Positions 34,554 through 43,140 of a stretch of 64,000 nt of DNA are shown here, in pieces. The notes beneath the pieces are model-generated. The model was not told the DNA's origin, searched no databases, and was given only the letters and a program-made list of their open reading frames with translations. Each line of letters begins with the position of its first letter. The stretch's first letter is position 1. Origin of the DNA: an uncultured Roseburia sp. (GTDB lineage Bacteria > Bacillota > Clostridia > Lachnospirales > Lachnospiraceae); the NCBI GenBank assembly GCA_910577925.1, contig CAJTOI010000015.1, positions 24,090 through 88,089 of the forward strand. Reading direction: 5' to 3'. Position numbers and translations under genes: made by a program.

Positions 34554-35901
34554 CCAAACTGTCCTCTTCTCCCGTCCGCACGGCCTCACCCGCGCGGCCC
34601 TCTTCCAAATCTCTTACAAGCGCTTTTACCTCTGCCAGATAGGACAGCGAACCGAACGCCAGAATCACACCGTCCGCGGGCGTGTGCAGTCCGGCCTGCT
34701 CCACCGCCTCCTCGATGCTCCCGCAGGCCGTCACATCCCCGTGGAAACGCGACGCCTCCTCCGCCAGCGCCTCACCGGGCAGCGCCCGCGCATTCGGCGG
34801 CGTCACCGTGTAGACTCTGGCCGCCAGGGGCAGCATGATCTCTAACATCTTCTCGTGTTCCTTATCTGCAAGTACCCCTATTATATAAGTAATCTCCCTG
34901 TTTGTAAAATAAATTCGGAGCGAGTCATACAGTTTTCGGGCGGCGTCCTCGTTGTGCGCGCCGTCTATCACAAAACGCCCGTCCCGGGAGACGGACTCAA
35001 ACCGTCCCGGCCAGCGCGCGAGACCGATGCCCTCCCGGATATGTTCCGGCGGAAGGTGCAGCGCTTCACGGAGTACCGTGACCGCAAGATAAGAATTTTC
35101 TGTCTGGTACAATCCCCGAAGGCCCGGCGCGATCCGCCCGACACCCGGATAGTCGTAGCCGATCTCGGACGGTGAACTCGTATTTTCGCCATTCTGCGCC
35201 TTTTCGTATACCTGCGCATATGCTTCCGACGGGTCCGCGATCATCAAAGGCGCATGCTGCCGCTTGGCCGCGCGCACAAGCACCTCCATCGCCTCCTTGG
35301 GCTGACGGATTGTGACAACCGGACACCCGGGCTTGATGATTCCCGCCTTTTCGGCCGCAATCTTTTCGATGCTGTCCCCGAGGAACTTCATGTGGTCCAT
35401 GCCGATTGAAGTAATCACCGCACACACCGGCTTACGAATCAGATTCGTCGCGTCGGCGCTGCCTCCCATTCCCGTCTCCAAAAGCACATAATCGCACTTT
35501 TTCCGGTAAAACAGCAGAAACGCAAGCGCCGTCTCGACCTCAAAAATAGTCGGATGCGGCAGGCCCCGGGCCGTCATGCGCGCGCACGCCTGACGAATTT
35601 CCGTCATCCCTTCGGCGTAGTCCTCCTCGGAAATATTTTGCCCATTGACACGCCATACCTCAAGCGGCTCAAACACCGCCGGAGACGTGTAGCGTCCCAC
35701 CGTCTTTCCGCTCAAAAGCAGCGCCGACTCCAAAAACGCGCCGACCGATCCCTTTCCGTTCGTCCCCGCAATATGTATGACGGAGAGCTCCTCCTGCACA
35801 TTCGAAAGCTCCCGCATCAGATTTTCTATGCTCTCCAGTCCCATAACCATGCCGGTTTTCCCGACTCCAACCGCAAATGTTCTCGCCTCTTTGTAATTCA
35901 T
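34546..35901 (-). CDS. folC: bifunctional folylpolyglutamate synthase/dihydrofolate synthase
   Basis: This 451-residue ATP-dependent ligase adds glutamate to dihydropteroate and to folates. The P-loop is IHIAGTNGKGSVGAFL, followed by KTVGRYTSPAVFEPLEVW, LLETGMGGSADATNLI, TSIGMDHMKFLGDS and VIDGAHNEDAARKLY. ATG 35901 follows GGCGGGG and is the first in-frame codon after the topoisomerase A stop at 35912. It opens the folate sub-operon. Confidence 0.96.
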   Translation of the reverse strand: MNYKEARTFAVGVGKTGMVMGLESIENLMRELSNVQEELSVIHIAGTNGKGSVGAFLESALLLSGKTVGRYTSPAVFEPLEVWRVNGQNISEEDYAEGMTEIRQACARMTARGLPHPTIFEVETALAFLLFYRKKCDYVLLETGMGGSADATNLIRKPVCAVITSIGMDHMKFLGDSIEKIAAEKAGIIKPGCPVVTIRQPKEAMEVLVRAAKRQHAPLMIADPSEAYAQVYEKAQNGENTSSPSEIGYDYPGVGRIAPGLRGLYQTENSYLAVTVLREALHLPPEHIREGIGLARWPGRFESVSRDGRFVIDGAHNEDAARKLYDSLRIYFTNREITYIIGVLADKEHEKMLEIMLPLAARVYTVTPPNARALPGEALAEEASRFHGDVTACGSIEEAVEQAGLHTPADGVILAFGSLSYLAEVKALVRDLEEGRAGEAVRTGEEDSLDG

Positions 35902-35911
35902 GTTCCCCGCC

Positions 35912-38152
35912 TTATGCTTTTTTGGTTCCCTTTGTGTCACGGTTTCCGACATGAAGCCGGTTTAAATCGTACGTTTTGCCGCGGACCTCGACCTCCACAT
36001 TCTCGCCCGCAGACAGCAGATAAATATTCGTCAGCACATCGCCGGCGGAAAGCTTCATGCCCCGGACGCCCACGGCCCCTTTTTTCTTCTCGGGTATCGA
36101 CGATGCGTCGATGCGCAGGAAGAAATCCTTCTCCGACTGCATAATCAGGCTCTCGTCACCGGCAAAGCGCTGCACAAACAGCAGTTCATCCTCCTCGGAA
36201 AGCTTTGTCGCCGCCGTCGTGCGCTTCGCCACATCAAACTCCGCACCCGAAACGACTTTTAGCATCGCATTTTTGGTGCCGAATATGAGACGCTCCTCCC
36301 GGATCGCACCAAGATTCGTGATATACACAAAATTCTCCTCGCTGCTGTTGTAATTGCTCAGATTGTCAATCGGCGTTCCCTTGTCACGGAATTTGCCGAA
36401 CGGCAGATCGAGCACTTTCAGCAGATGCATCTGTCCCCGATTGGTAAAGATACAGATTTTGTCGGTATTTTTCACCGTCATCACATAGCGGTTTTCGCTG
36501 TCTGCCGCCTCCTTATTGCGCTCGTAGGCCGCGACATCGATCGTCTTCGCATAGCCGAAACGATCCATCAGAAATACCACGTCCGTCTCCTCGATCTTCT
36601 TTTCGACGACAACCGCCTCCTGCAGATTTTCGATGGCTGTCTTTCTCGGTCTTCCGTATTCCTTTTTCCAGCTCTGCAGCTCCCTGATGATCACCTTCGC
36701 CATCGAGGCGCGGTTTTCGAGAATATCCTCATACTGCGCAATATTTGCGAGCGTCTTCTCATGGTCCCGCATCAGCGCTTCTATCTCAAGCCCGATCAGC
36801 TTGTAGAGGCGCATCTCTAAGATGGCGTCGGCCTGCCGCTCCGTAAAGCGCAGCTTTGCGGCATCCCGCTTCGACTGTGCAGACTTAAACTTTATCCCGT
36901 CCGTAACGCCCGACACAAGACATGCCTTCGCCTCTTTCACGTTTGCGCTTCCGCGCAGAATCTCGATAATCAGGTCAATGACGTCGCAGGCTGCGATCAA
37001 TCCCTCCTGTATCTCTTTTTTATCGAGCTCCTTTGCGAGAAGCGTTTTGTATTTGCGCGTGGCCAGCTCGTACTGGAAATTCACATGGTGGCGTATCACC
37101 GGCACGATACCCATTGTCTCGGGCCTGCCGTCCGCCACCGCAAGCATGTTGACGCCGAACGTGTCCTCGAGCTTCGTTTTTTTGTACAAAAGATTTTTCA
37201 GATTCTCGACGTCTGCGCCCTTCCGCAGCTCAAGCACAATGCGGATGCCCTCCTTCGAGGACTGATTTGTGATATCCACGATATCGTTCGTCTTTTTCGT
37301 CTCGACCAGACTGCAGACATCGTTTAGGAATTTTCCAATATTGGCGCCGATCATGGTATACGGGATCTCCGTGATCACCAGCCGGTCCCTGCCGCCCTTG
37401 CCGTGCTCAAGCTCCGCCTTTCCACGGATTTTGATTTTCCCGGCGCCCGTGGCATACACGGCCAGCAGCTCGTCCTTGTTTGCCACGATCCCCCCGGTCG
37501 GGAAATCCGGCCCCGGAATATACCGCATCATCTGCTCGGTATTGATATCAGGATTTTTGATGTAGGCGATGACGCCGTCGATGACCTCCGAGAGATTGTG
37601 GGGCGGAACGCTTGTGGTCATACCGACCGCAATGCCCTCCGCTCCGTTAATCAGCAGATTCGGCACCCGCACCGGCAACACCTCCGGCTCTTTTTCCGTC
37701 TCGTCAAAGTTCGGCACGAAATTGACGACGTCCTTATCGAGGTCCGCAAGATACGCCTCCTGGGTCAGCTTCATAAGCCGCGCCTCCGTGTAGCGCATCG
37801 CCGCGGCCCCGTCCCCCTCGATGGAACCGAAATTTCCGTGTCCGTCCACCAGGGGAATCCCCATCTTAAAATCCTGCGCCAGCACCACAAGCGCCCCGTA
37901 GATAGAGCTGTCCCCGTGCGGATGATATTTACCCATCGTGTCGCCGACGATACGGGCGCTCTTGCGGTAAGGCTTATCGTAGCGGATGCCGAGCTCATAC
38001 ATATCGTACAGCGTCCGCCGCTGCACCGGCTTTAAGCCGTCCCGGATATCCGGCAGCGCGCGCGCGATAATCACGCTCATCGCGTAATCGATAAACGATT
38101 TCTGCATCAGCTCCGAATATTCCGTGCGGATAATCTGTTCTTCCTCTCTCAT
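35912..38152 (-). CDS. type IIA topoisomerase subunit A (topoisomerase IV/gyrase-like)
   Basis: This is a 746-residue subunit. It holds the winged helix core with catalytic Tyr121 in AMRYTEARL, the quinolone region KYHPHGDSSIYGALVV at residues 75-90, the tower (GIRIVLELRKGA, FQYELATRKYKTLLAKELDK) and a C-terminal beta-pinwheel shorter than that of GyrA, without the GyrA box (QRRGGKG). Residue 86, which aligns with GyrA Asp87 of E. coli, is Gly. The missing box favours topoisomerase IV (ParC) over gyrase; the B subunit is adjacent. Clostridia of this type have a separate gyrase pair elsewhere, so this is likely the second pair. ATG 38152 follows GAGAGGAAC, 21 bases after the B subunit stop. 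Confidence 0.9.
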   Translation of the reverse strand: MREEEQIIRTEYSELMQKSFIDYAMSVIIARALPDIRDGLKPVQRRTLYDMYELGIRYDKPYRKSARIVGDTMGKYHPHGDSSIYGALVVLAQDFKMGIPLVDGHGNFGSIEGDGAAAMRYTEARLMKLTQEAYLADLDKDVVNFVPNFDETEKEPEVLPVRVPNLLINGAEGIAVGMTTSVPPHNLSEVIDGVIAYIKNPDINTEQMMRYIPGPDFPTGGIVANKDELLAVYATGAGKIKIRGKAELEHGKGGRDRLVITEIPYTMIGANIGKFLNDVCSLVETKKTNDIVDITNQSSKEGIRIVLELRKGADVENLKNLLYKKTKLEDTFGVNMLAVADGRPETMGIVPVIRHHVNFQYELATRKYKTLLAKELDKKEIQEGLIAACDVIDLIIEILRGSANVKEAKACLVSGVTDGIKFKSAQSKRDAAKLRFTERQADAILEMRLYKLIGLEIEALMRDHEKTLANIAQYEDILENRASMAKVIIRELQSWKKEYGRPRKTAIENLQEAVVVEKKIEETDVVFLMDRFGYAKTIDVAAYERNKEAADSENRYVMTVKNTDKICIFTNRGQMHLLKVLDLPFGKFRDKGTPIDNLSNYNSSEENFVYITNLGAIREERLIFGTKNAMLKVVSGAEFDVAKRTTAATKLSEEDELLFVQRFAGDESLIMQSEKDFFLRIDASSIPEKKKGAVGVRGMKLSAGDVLTNIYLLSAGENVEVEVRGKTYDLNRLHVGNRDTKGTKKA

Positions 38153-38173
38153 TGTTCCTCTCTTCCATTCTAT

Positions 38174-40096
38174 TTATATGTCGAGCGCGGCGTCTGTCGC
38201 ATGCTCGTAGATAAACATCCTGCGCGGCGGCACGTCATTTCCCATCAAAAGTTCGGTGATATCCGACGCCATCCGCCCGTCCTCAATCTCGATCCGCTTT
38301 AAAATGCGGGTCTTCGGGTCAAGCGTCGTCTCCCAGAGCTGCTCCGCATCCATCTCGCCGAGTCCCTTATAGCGCTGCAGCGTAAAGCTTCCCCTGTGCG
38401 TTTTCCGATAGCGCTCAAGCGCTTCGTCGTCATACAGATATTCCTCCTCGCCTCTGCTCGGAATCGCCTTGTACAGCGGCGGCATCGCCACGTACACATG
38501 CCCCTCATAGATAAGCTCCGGCATAAAACGGTAAAACAGGGTCAGAAGCAGCGTCGAAATATGCGCGCCGTCCACATCGGCATCCGCCATAATAATAATC
38601 TTATCGTAGCGCAGCTTTGTGATATCAAAGTCATTGCCGTAGCCCTCGGAAAAGCCGCAGCCGAACGCGTTTATCATCGTCTTGATCTCGGCGTTCGCCA
38701 AAACCTTGTCAATACTCGCCTTCTCCACATTCAAAATCTTGCCCCGGATCGGCAGAATCGCCTGAAAGCTGCGGTCTCTGGCCGTTTTCGCGGAACCGCC
38801 GGCGGAATCTCCCTCGACGATAAAGATTTCACAGACAGCGGCGTCCCTGCTCTCGCAGTTCGCGAGCTTGCCGTTGGAATCGAAGGAAAATTTCTGTTTG
38901 GTCAGAAGATTCGTTTTCGCTTTCTCCTCGGTCTTGCGGATCTTCGCCGCCTTCTCCGCACAGGAAATCACGGTCTTTAAATTGTCAAGATTCTTGTCAA
39001 AGTAAAGCTGGATTTCATCCCCCGTAATCTTAGACGCGGCCCGCGACGCATCCTGATTGTCAAGCTTTGTCTTTGTCTGTCCCTCAAAGCGCGGGTCCGG
39101 ATGCTTGACGGACACCACGGCCGTCATACCGTTTCTGACATCGGTCCCGGTAAAATTCGCATCCTTTTCCTTTAAGATGCCGAGCTCACGCGCGTAGGAA
39201 TTGATTACCGTCGTAAACACCGTCTTAAACCCGGTGATATGGGTACCTCCCTCGGCGTTAAAAATATTGTTGCAGAACCCCAAAATATTCTCGTGAAACT
39301 CGTTGGTGTACTGAAAAGCCGCCTCGACGGTGATCCCCTCAAGCTCCCCCTTAAAGTAAACCACCTCGTGCAGCACCTCCGAGCTCTTGTTCAAGTCGCG
39401 GACAAAGCCTTTAATCCCGTCCTCCTCGTGGTAGATGATCTGCTCCGGCTCCTGCCCCCTGCGGTCCTCGTAGACAATTGTTAATTCCGGATTTAAGTAT
39501 GCCGTCTCATGCATGCGGCTTTTGACCTCGTCCTCTTTAAAGCGGGTCTTCTCGAAAATCTCCGGGTCCGGCAGGAAATTGACCTTCGTCCCGGTTTTCT
39601 TCGTCCGCCCGAGCTTCGGGAGCAGACCGCCCTCAAGCTCCACAACCGGGATTCCGCGCTCGTAGCGGTCATGGTGCACATACCCCTCTCTGCTGATCTC
39701 CACATCCAGATACACGGACAGCGCATTGACCACGGAGGAGCCCACACCGTGCAGACCGCCGCTTGTTTTATATGCGGAATCGTCAAATTTTCCGCCGGCG
39801 TGCAGCGTCGTGTACACGATCCGGGCCGCGGAAACACCCTTCGCGTGCATCCCGACCGGCACGCCGCGCCCGTTATCCTCCACCGTGCACGAGCCGTCCG
39901 CCTCAAGCGTCACCCATATCGTATCGCATGCCCCCGCGAGATGCTCGTCCACGGCATTGTCCACAATCTCGTAAATCAGATGGTTTAAACCTTTTCTCGA
40001 GACACTCCCGATATACATTCCGGGTCTCTTGCGCACCGCCTCTAAGCCCTCGAGAACCGATATACTGTGCTCATCATATGCTGCCTGTTTCGCCAT
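38174..40096 (-). CDS. type IIA topoisomerase subunit B (topoisomerase IV/gyrase-like)
   Basis: This 640-residue ATPase subunit has the GHKL motifs IYEIVDNAVDEHLAG and EDNGRGVPVGMH, then GGLHGVGSSVVNALS. TOPRIM signatures follow: EIFIVEGDSAGGSAK, LPIRGKILNVEKA and MADADVDGAHISTLLL. ILPIRGKILNVEKAS is more gyrase-like than the INTEKA form of many ParE proteins, so naming by motif alone is ambiguous. It is 640 residues long, typical of a Gram-positive B subunit. ATG 40096 follows GGAGTT. It is 14 bases downstream of the CdaR-like gene and 21 bases ahead of the A subunit gene. Confidence 0.9.
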   Translation of the reverse strand: MAKQAAYDEHSISVLEGLEAVRKRPGMYIGSVSRKGLNHLIYEIVDNAVDEHLAGACDTIWVTLEADGSCTVEDNGRGVPVGMHAKGVSAARIVYTTLHAGGKFDDSAYKTSGGLHGVGSSVVNALSVYLDVEISREGYVHHDRYERGIPVVELEGGLLPKLGRTKKTGTKVNFLPDPEIFEKTRFKEDEVKSRMHETAYLNPELTIVYEDRRGQEPEQIIYHEEDGIKGFVRDLNKSSEVLHEVVYFKGELEGITVEAAFQYTNEFHENILGFCNNIFNAEGGTHITGFKTVFTTVINSYARELGILKEKDANFTGTDVRNGMTAVVSVKHPDPRFEGQTKTKLDNQDASRAASKITGDEIQLYFDKNLDNLKTVISCAEKAAKIRKTEEKAKTNLLTKQKFSFDSNGKLANCESRDAAVCEIFIVEGDSAGGSAKTARDRSFQAILPIRGKILNVEKASIDKVLANAEIKTMINAFGCGFSEGYGNDFDITKLRYDKIIIMADADVDGAHISTLLLTLFYRFMPELIYEGHVYVAMPPLYKAIPSRGEEEYLYDDEALERYRKTHRGSFTLQRYKGLGEMDAEQLWETTLDPKTRILKRIEIEDGRMASDITELLMGNDVPPRRMFIYEHATDAALDI

Positions 40097-40110
40097 AACT
40101 CCAAAAACTC

Positions 40111-41190
40111 CTATTCTTTTTTATGATAATTCATATGCGCCAGCACCATCATCGCAATGCGGAAGGTCATCGCATCGTCAAACCTTCGTATGTCAAGCCC
40201 GATTACTTTCTGCAGGCGTTCAAGCCGGTACACCAGTGTATTGCGGTGCACATACAGCTGTCTGGCCGTCTCCGAGATATTCAGGTTATTGTCGAAAAAT
40301 TTCTGTATCGTGGTCGAAATCTCCTCGCCGAAGATATCCGGAACCTCGCCGCCGAACACCTCACGGATGAACATTTCGCACAGAGACATCGGAAGCTGGT
40401 AAATCAGCCGTCCGATTCCGAGGCACCCGTATGCAATCGTCTCCTTTTCGGCATAAAAAATACGGCCTACCTCAAGCGCCATCTTTGCTTCCTGATAGGA
40501 TTTCGCAATATCCTGCAGATTATTCACACGGTTTCCGTAGCCGACGCGCACACGCACCATCGCCTCCGCGTGAATATTGTCCACAATCATTGACGCAAGG
40601 CTCTCAAGCGCTGCATCTTCCTTCTGGTCTCTGACATCTTTAATCAAAATAACCGTCTGCTCATCCACCTCTGTCACGAAATCCTTTGTGCGGACGACAA
40701 ACAGATTTTTCACGAGCTCCATAACCGCGGTGTCTTTCGTCCCCGACACCTCAATCACAAATACCACGCGCTCCGCCTGTTCAATGTGCAGCTTCTGCGC
40801 TTTGCTGTACATATCGACCACCAGCATATTTCCGAGCAGAATATTCTGCATAAAATTATTCCGGTCAAACTGTTCCATGTAAGCCGCGGCCAGATTGCGG
40901 ATCTGACAGGCCGCAAGCCGTCCCACCATATAGGCATCCTCCGATGAAGAACAGGTCAGAAGCACATACTCAAGCGCTCCGTCCACGATAATTTTAAAAA
41001 AATGGCAGCCGCCCGCCATCTGGCTCTCCGCCATGGAATCCGCAAACAGTAAAACCGCCTGTTCCATATCTCCTTCCGGCACAAACGTGCCTGCCACCGG
41101 CTTTCCCTTATCCGAATACAGCACCAGGTCAATCCGCGATATTTCTTTGATTTCATCTAACGCCGTCTGTATTTTATGGTTTGATAACAT
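40111..41190 (-). CDS. CdaR/PucR-type transcriptional regulator
   Basis: This is a 359-residue regulator with the C-terminal PucR/CdaR helix-turn-helix (FFDNNLNISETARQLYVHRN, TLVYRLERLQKVIGLDIRRF) and a GGDEF-like middle region (RVRVGYGNRVNNLQDIAKSY). The N-terminus is a GAF-like sensory domain. ATG 41190 follows GGAGGGGTGCAGA; the longer frame crosses the terminator. In other bacteria relatives control sugar-diacid or purine use. Here it heads the run leading into the topoisomerase genes, 14 bases away, so its job may differ. No obvious metabolic target is adjacent except msmK upstream. Confidence 0.85.
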   Translation of the reverse strand: MLSNHKIQTALDEIKEISRIDLVLYSDKGKPVAGTFVPEGDMEQAVLLFADSMAESQMAGGCHFFKIIVDGALEYVLLTCSSSEDAYMVGRLAACQIRNLAAAYMEQFDRNNFMQNILLGNMLVVDMYSKAQKLHIEQAERVVFVIEVSGTKDTAVMELVKNLFVVRTKDFVTEVDEQTVILIKDVRDQKEDAALESLASMIVDNIHAEAMVRVRVGYGNRVNNLQDIAKSYQEAKMALEVGRIFYAEKETIAYGCLGIGRLIYQLPMSLCEMFIREVFGGEVPDIFGEEISTTIQKFFDNNLNISETARQLYVHRNTLVYRLERLQKVIGLDIRRFDDAMTFRIAMMVLAHMNYHKKE

Positions 41191-41249
41191 TCTGCACCCC
41201 TCCTGGTTCCACCGCCGTCCGCCAGTCCCGTTTCCTGCAATGCAAGGAA

Positions 41250-41278
41250 AAACTGGGTGCAATGGCTGCACCCAGTTT
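41250..41278. terminator. terminator after msmK
   Basis: AAACTGGGTGCA (41250-41261) and TGCACCCAGTTT (41267-41278) form a 12-bp stem with a five-base loop. T runs follow on both strands. It ends the msmK transcript and separates it from the CdaR-like gene. Confidence 0.88.
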
Positions 41279-41359
41279 TATTTTTTTGTCTGTATAATTT
41301 TACCTAATCCGGCGGGAAATGTCAATTCATACCGCCTGTTAAATTTAGCAATCGAACGG

Positions 41360-42472
41360 CTAGTTTGTAACCGTCTGCTCGGTCTCTTTGTCAAATACGT
41401 GAATCTTCTCCGGATCAAGCGCCAGTCTGATGTGATCGCCCATACGCGCGGTCGTTCTGGAATCAACCTTCGCCGTCATGCTTGCTCCTGCAACGTTGAA
41501 GTATAACAGAACCTCGGAACCCAAAAGCTCGTATCCGGTCACATCCGTCTCAAATGCGCAGTCCTTGTGTGCCTCAATCTCAATCTCAGAATCACCGATA
41601 TCTTCCGGTCTGATACCCATCACAACGGTCTTTCCGTTGTAGCCGCCGTCCGCGAGCTTCTTAGCCTTTGCGGGCGGAAGAACAATCGAGGTGTTCTCGA
41701 AGGAAAGCGTTACTTTGTCACCCTCTACCTTACATACCGCATCTACAAAGTTCATCTGCGGAGATCCGATGAATCCTGCAACGAACAGGTTGTTCGGCTC
41801 GTTGTATAATTTCTGCGGAGAGTCTACCTGCATGATCACGCCGTCCTTCAATACGACGATTCTGGTACCCAAAGTCATAGCCTCGGTCTGGTCATGCGTA
41901 ACGTAGATAATAGTTGCTTTCAGTCTGTTGTGAAGAGAAGCAATCTCGGAACGCATCTGCACACGCAGCTTTGCATCCAGGTTGGAAAGCGGCTCATCCA
42001 TAAGGAATACCTTCGGGTTACGAACGATCGCACGACCCATGGCAACACGCTGTCTCTGTCCGCCGGAGAGAGCCTTCGGCTTGCGGTCCAACAGTTTCTC
42101 GAGGTCAAGAATCTTTGCCGCCTCTTCCACTTTTCTCTTAATCTCGTCCTTCGGAACCTTTCTGAGCTTAAGACCGAACGCCATATTGTCAAATACGGTC
42201 ATATGCGGATAAAGCGCATAGTTCTGGAATACCATTGCGATATCGCGGTCCTTCGGCTCCACATCGTTCATCAGCTTGCCGTCGATCTTGAACTCGCCGG
42301 AAGAAATCTCCTCAAGTCCTGCGATCATACGAAGTGTCGTGGATTTTCCGCATCCGGACGGGCCTACGAAAATGATAAATTCCTGGTCCTCAACCTCAAG
42401 GTTGAAATCCTTTACCGCCTCAAAACCGTTCGGATATACTTTGCAGATGTTTTTCATGGATAAACTTGCCAT
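41360..42472 (-). CDS. msmK: sugar ABC transporter ATP-binding protein (MsmK/UgpC type)
   Basis: This 370-residue ATPase energises one or several CUT1 sugar importers. Walker A is FVGPSGCGKSTTLRM, the signature LSGGQRQRVAMGRA, Walker B VFLMDEPLSNLDAKLR and the switch His in IYVTHDQTEAMTLG. A C-terminal TOBE/MalK-like regulatory domain follows (GIRPEDIGDSEIEI, VTGYELLGSEVLLYF). ATG 42472 follows AGGAGGGATTG. It stands alone without permease or binding-protein genes, the usual situation for a shared ATPase serving many oligosaccharide importers. The long, well-formed terminators on both sides make it a monocistronic unit. Confidence 0.94.
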   Translation of the reverse strand: MASLSMKNICKVYPNGFEAVKDFNLEVEDQEFIIFVGPSGCGKSTTLRMIAGLEEISSGEFKIDGKLMNDVEPKDRDIAMVFQNYALYPHMTVFDNMAFGLKLRKVPKDEIKRKVEEAAKILDLEKLLDRKPKALSGGQRQRVAMGRAIVRNPKVFLMDEPLSNLDAKLRVQMRSEIASLHNRLKATIIYVTHDQTEAMTLGTRIVVLKDGVIMQVDSPQKLYNEPNNLFVAGFIGSPQMNFVDAVCKVEGDKVTLSFENTSIVLPPAKAKKLADGGYNGKTVVMGIRPEDIGDSEIEIEAHKDCAFETDVTGYELLGSEVLLYFNVAGASMTAKVDSRTTARMGDHIRLALDPEKIHVFDKETEQTVTN

Positions 42473-42549
42473 TGGTATCAATCCCTCCTAAAGAAATGTT
42501 TCTGTTCTTGCGTTACTGTACTTTTACTACGATTACTATACAAAAAAAC

Positions 42550-42622
42550 GGCCCGGATTACCATAGCCTGCCTACACAAAGAATTCTGCCTTTTCTTGTA
42601 GGATGTCACAGTAATCCGGACC
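42550..42622 (-). terminator. branched terminator between dut and msmK
   Basis: The outer arms GGCCCGGATTAC (42550-42561) and GTAATCCGGACC (42611-42622) pair with one G-U on the minus strand, followed by a T7 run. The 49-base loop holds a second stem, CCTACA/TGTAGG (42571-42576, 42597-42602). It lies directly downstream of dut. The bifurcated shape is unusual for a simple terminator. Confidence 0.6.
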
Positions 42623-42655
42623 GCCCTGCCGTCACTTCGTCAAATCGACGGGTTT

Positions 42656-43120
42656 TTATCTCTTTCTTGAGCAGTTTGACGAACCGCCGCTCCCGGTCGA
42701 GCCGAAGCCGCCCCCGCCCCGGGCCGTCTCGTCTAACGCTTCGACTTCCTCAAATTCCGCCGCAAGGTACGGCAGCAGAATCAGCTGGGCAATCCGCTCC
42801 CCCGGCTCTATCGTCCGCGCCGCCGCGGAATCGTTGTGCAGCGCCACAATCACCGGTCCCCTGTAATCGGAATCTACCACACCGGTGCAGTTTGCCGGGC
42901 GCAGCCCCTTCTTTGTCGAAAGCCCGCTTCTCGCAAAAATCCCGCCGAAATACCCGTCCGGAATCGCAAATGCGAGACCGGTCTCCACCTTCACCGTCTC
43001 CCCCGGTGCGACCGCAAGCGGCTCCGCGATATCCGCGCACAGGTCATATCCCGCCGCCTGCGCGCTGCCGCGCACCGGAAGCACCGCCGTACTGCTCAAA
43101 CGCTTAACTTCAACTCTCAT
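42656..43120 (-). CDS. dut: deoxyuridine 5'-triphosphate nucleotidohydrolase
   Basis: This is a 154-residue trimeric dUTPase that removes dUTP and supplies dUMP. All five motifs are present in order: GYDLCAD, ARSGLSTKKGL, NCTGVVDSDYRG, GERIAQLIL and the glycine-rich tail RGGGGFGSTG. ATG 43120 follows GGAGATATGGCGAG. It follows gpsA by 20 bases and ends the der-plsY-gpsA run. In many sporulating Clostridia spoIVA occupies the position after gpsA; here dut does. Confidence 0.96.
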   Translation of the reverse strand: MRVEVKRLSSTAVLPVRGSAQAAGYDLCADIAEPLAVAPGETVKVETGLAFAIPDGYFGGIFARSGLSTKKGLRPANCTGVVDSDYRGPVIVALHNDSAAARTIEPGERIAQLILLPYLAAEFEEVEALDETARGGGGFGSTGSGGSSNCSRKR

Positions 43121-43140
43121 CTCGCCATATCTCCATTCTC

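Noticed and set aside
42550..42622. Riboswitch upstream of msmK
   Set aside because: The structure ends in a T run directly after dut and fits a terminator better. No known riboswitch core was recognised.
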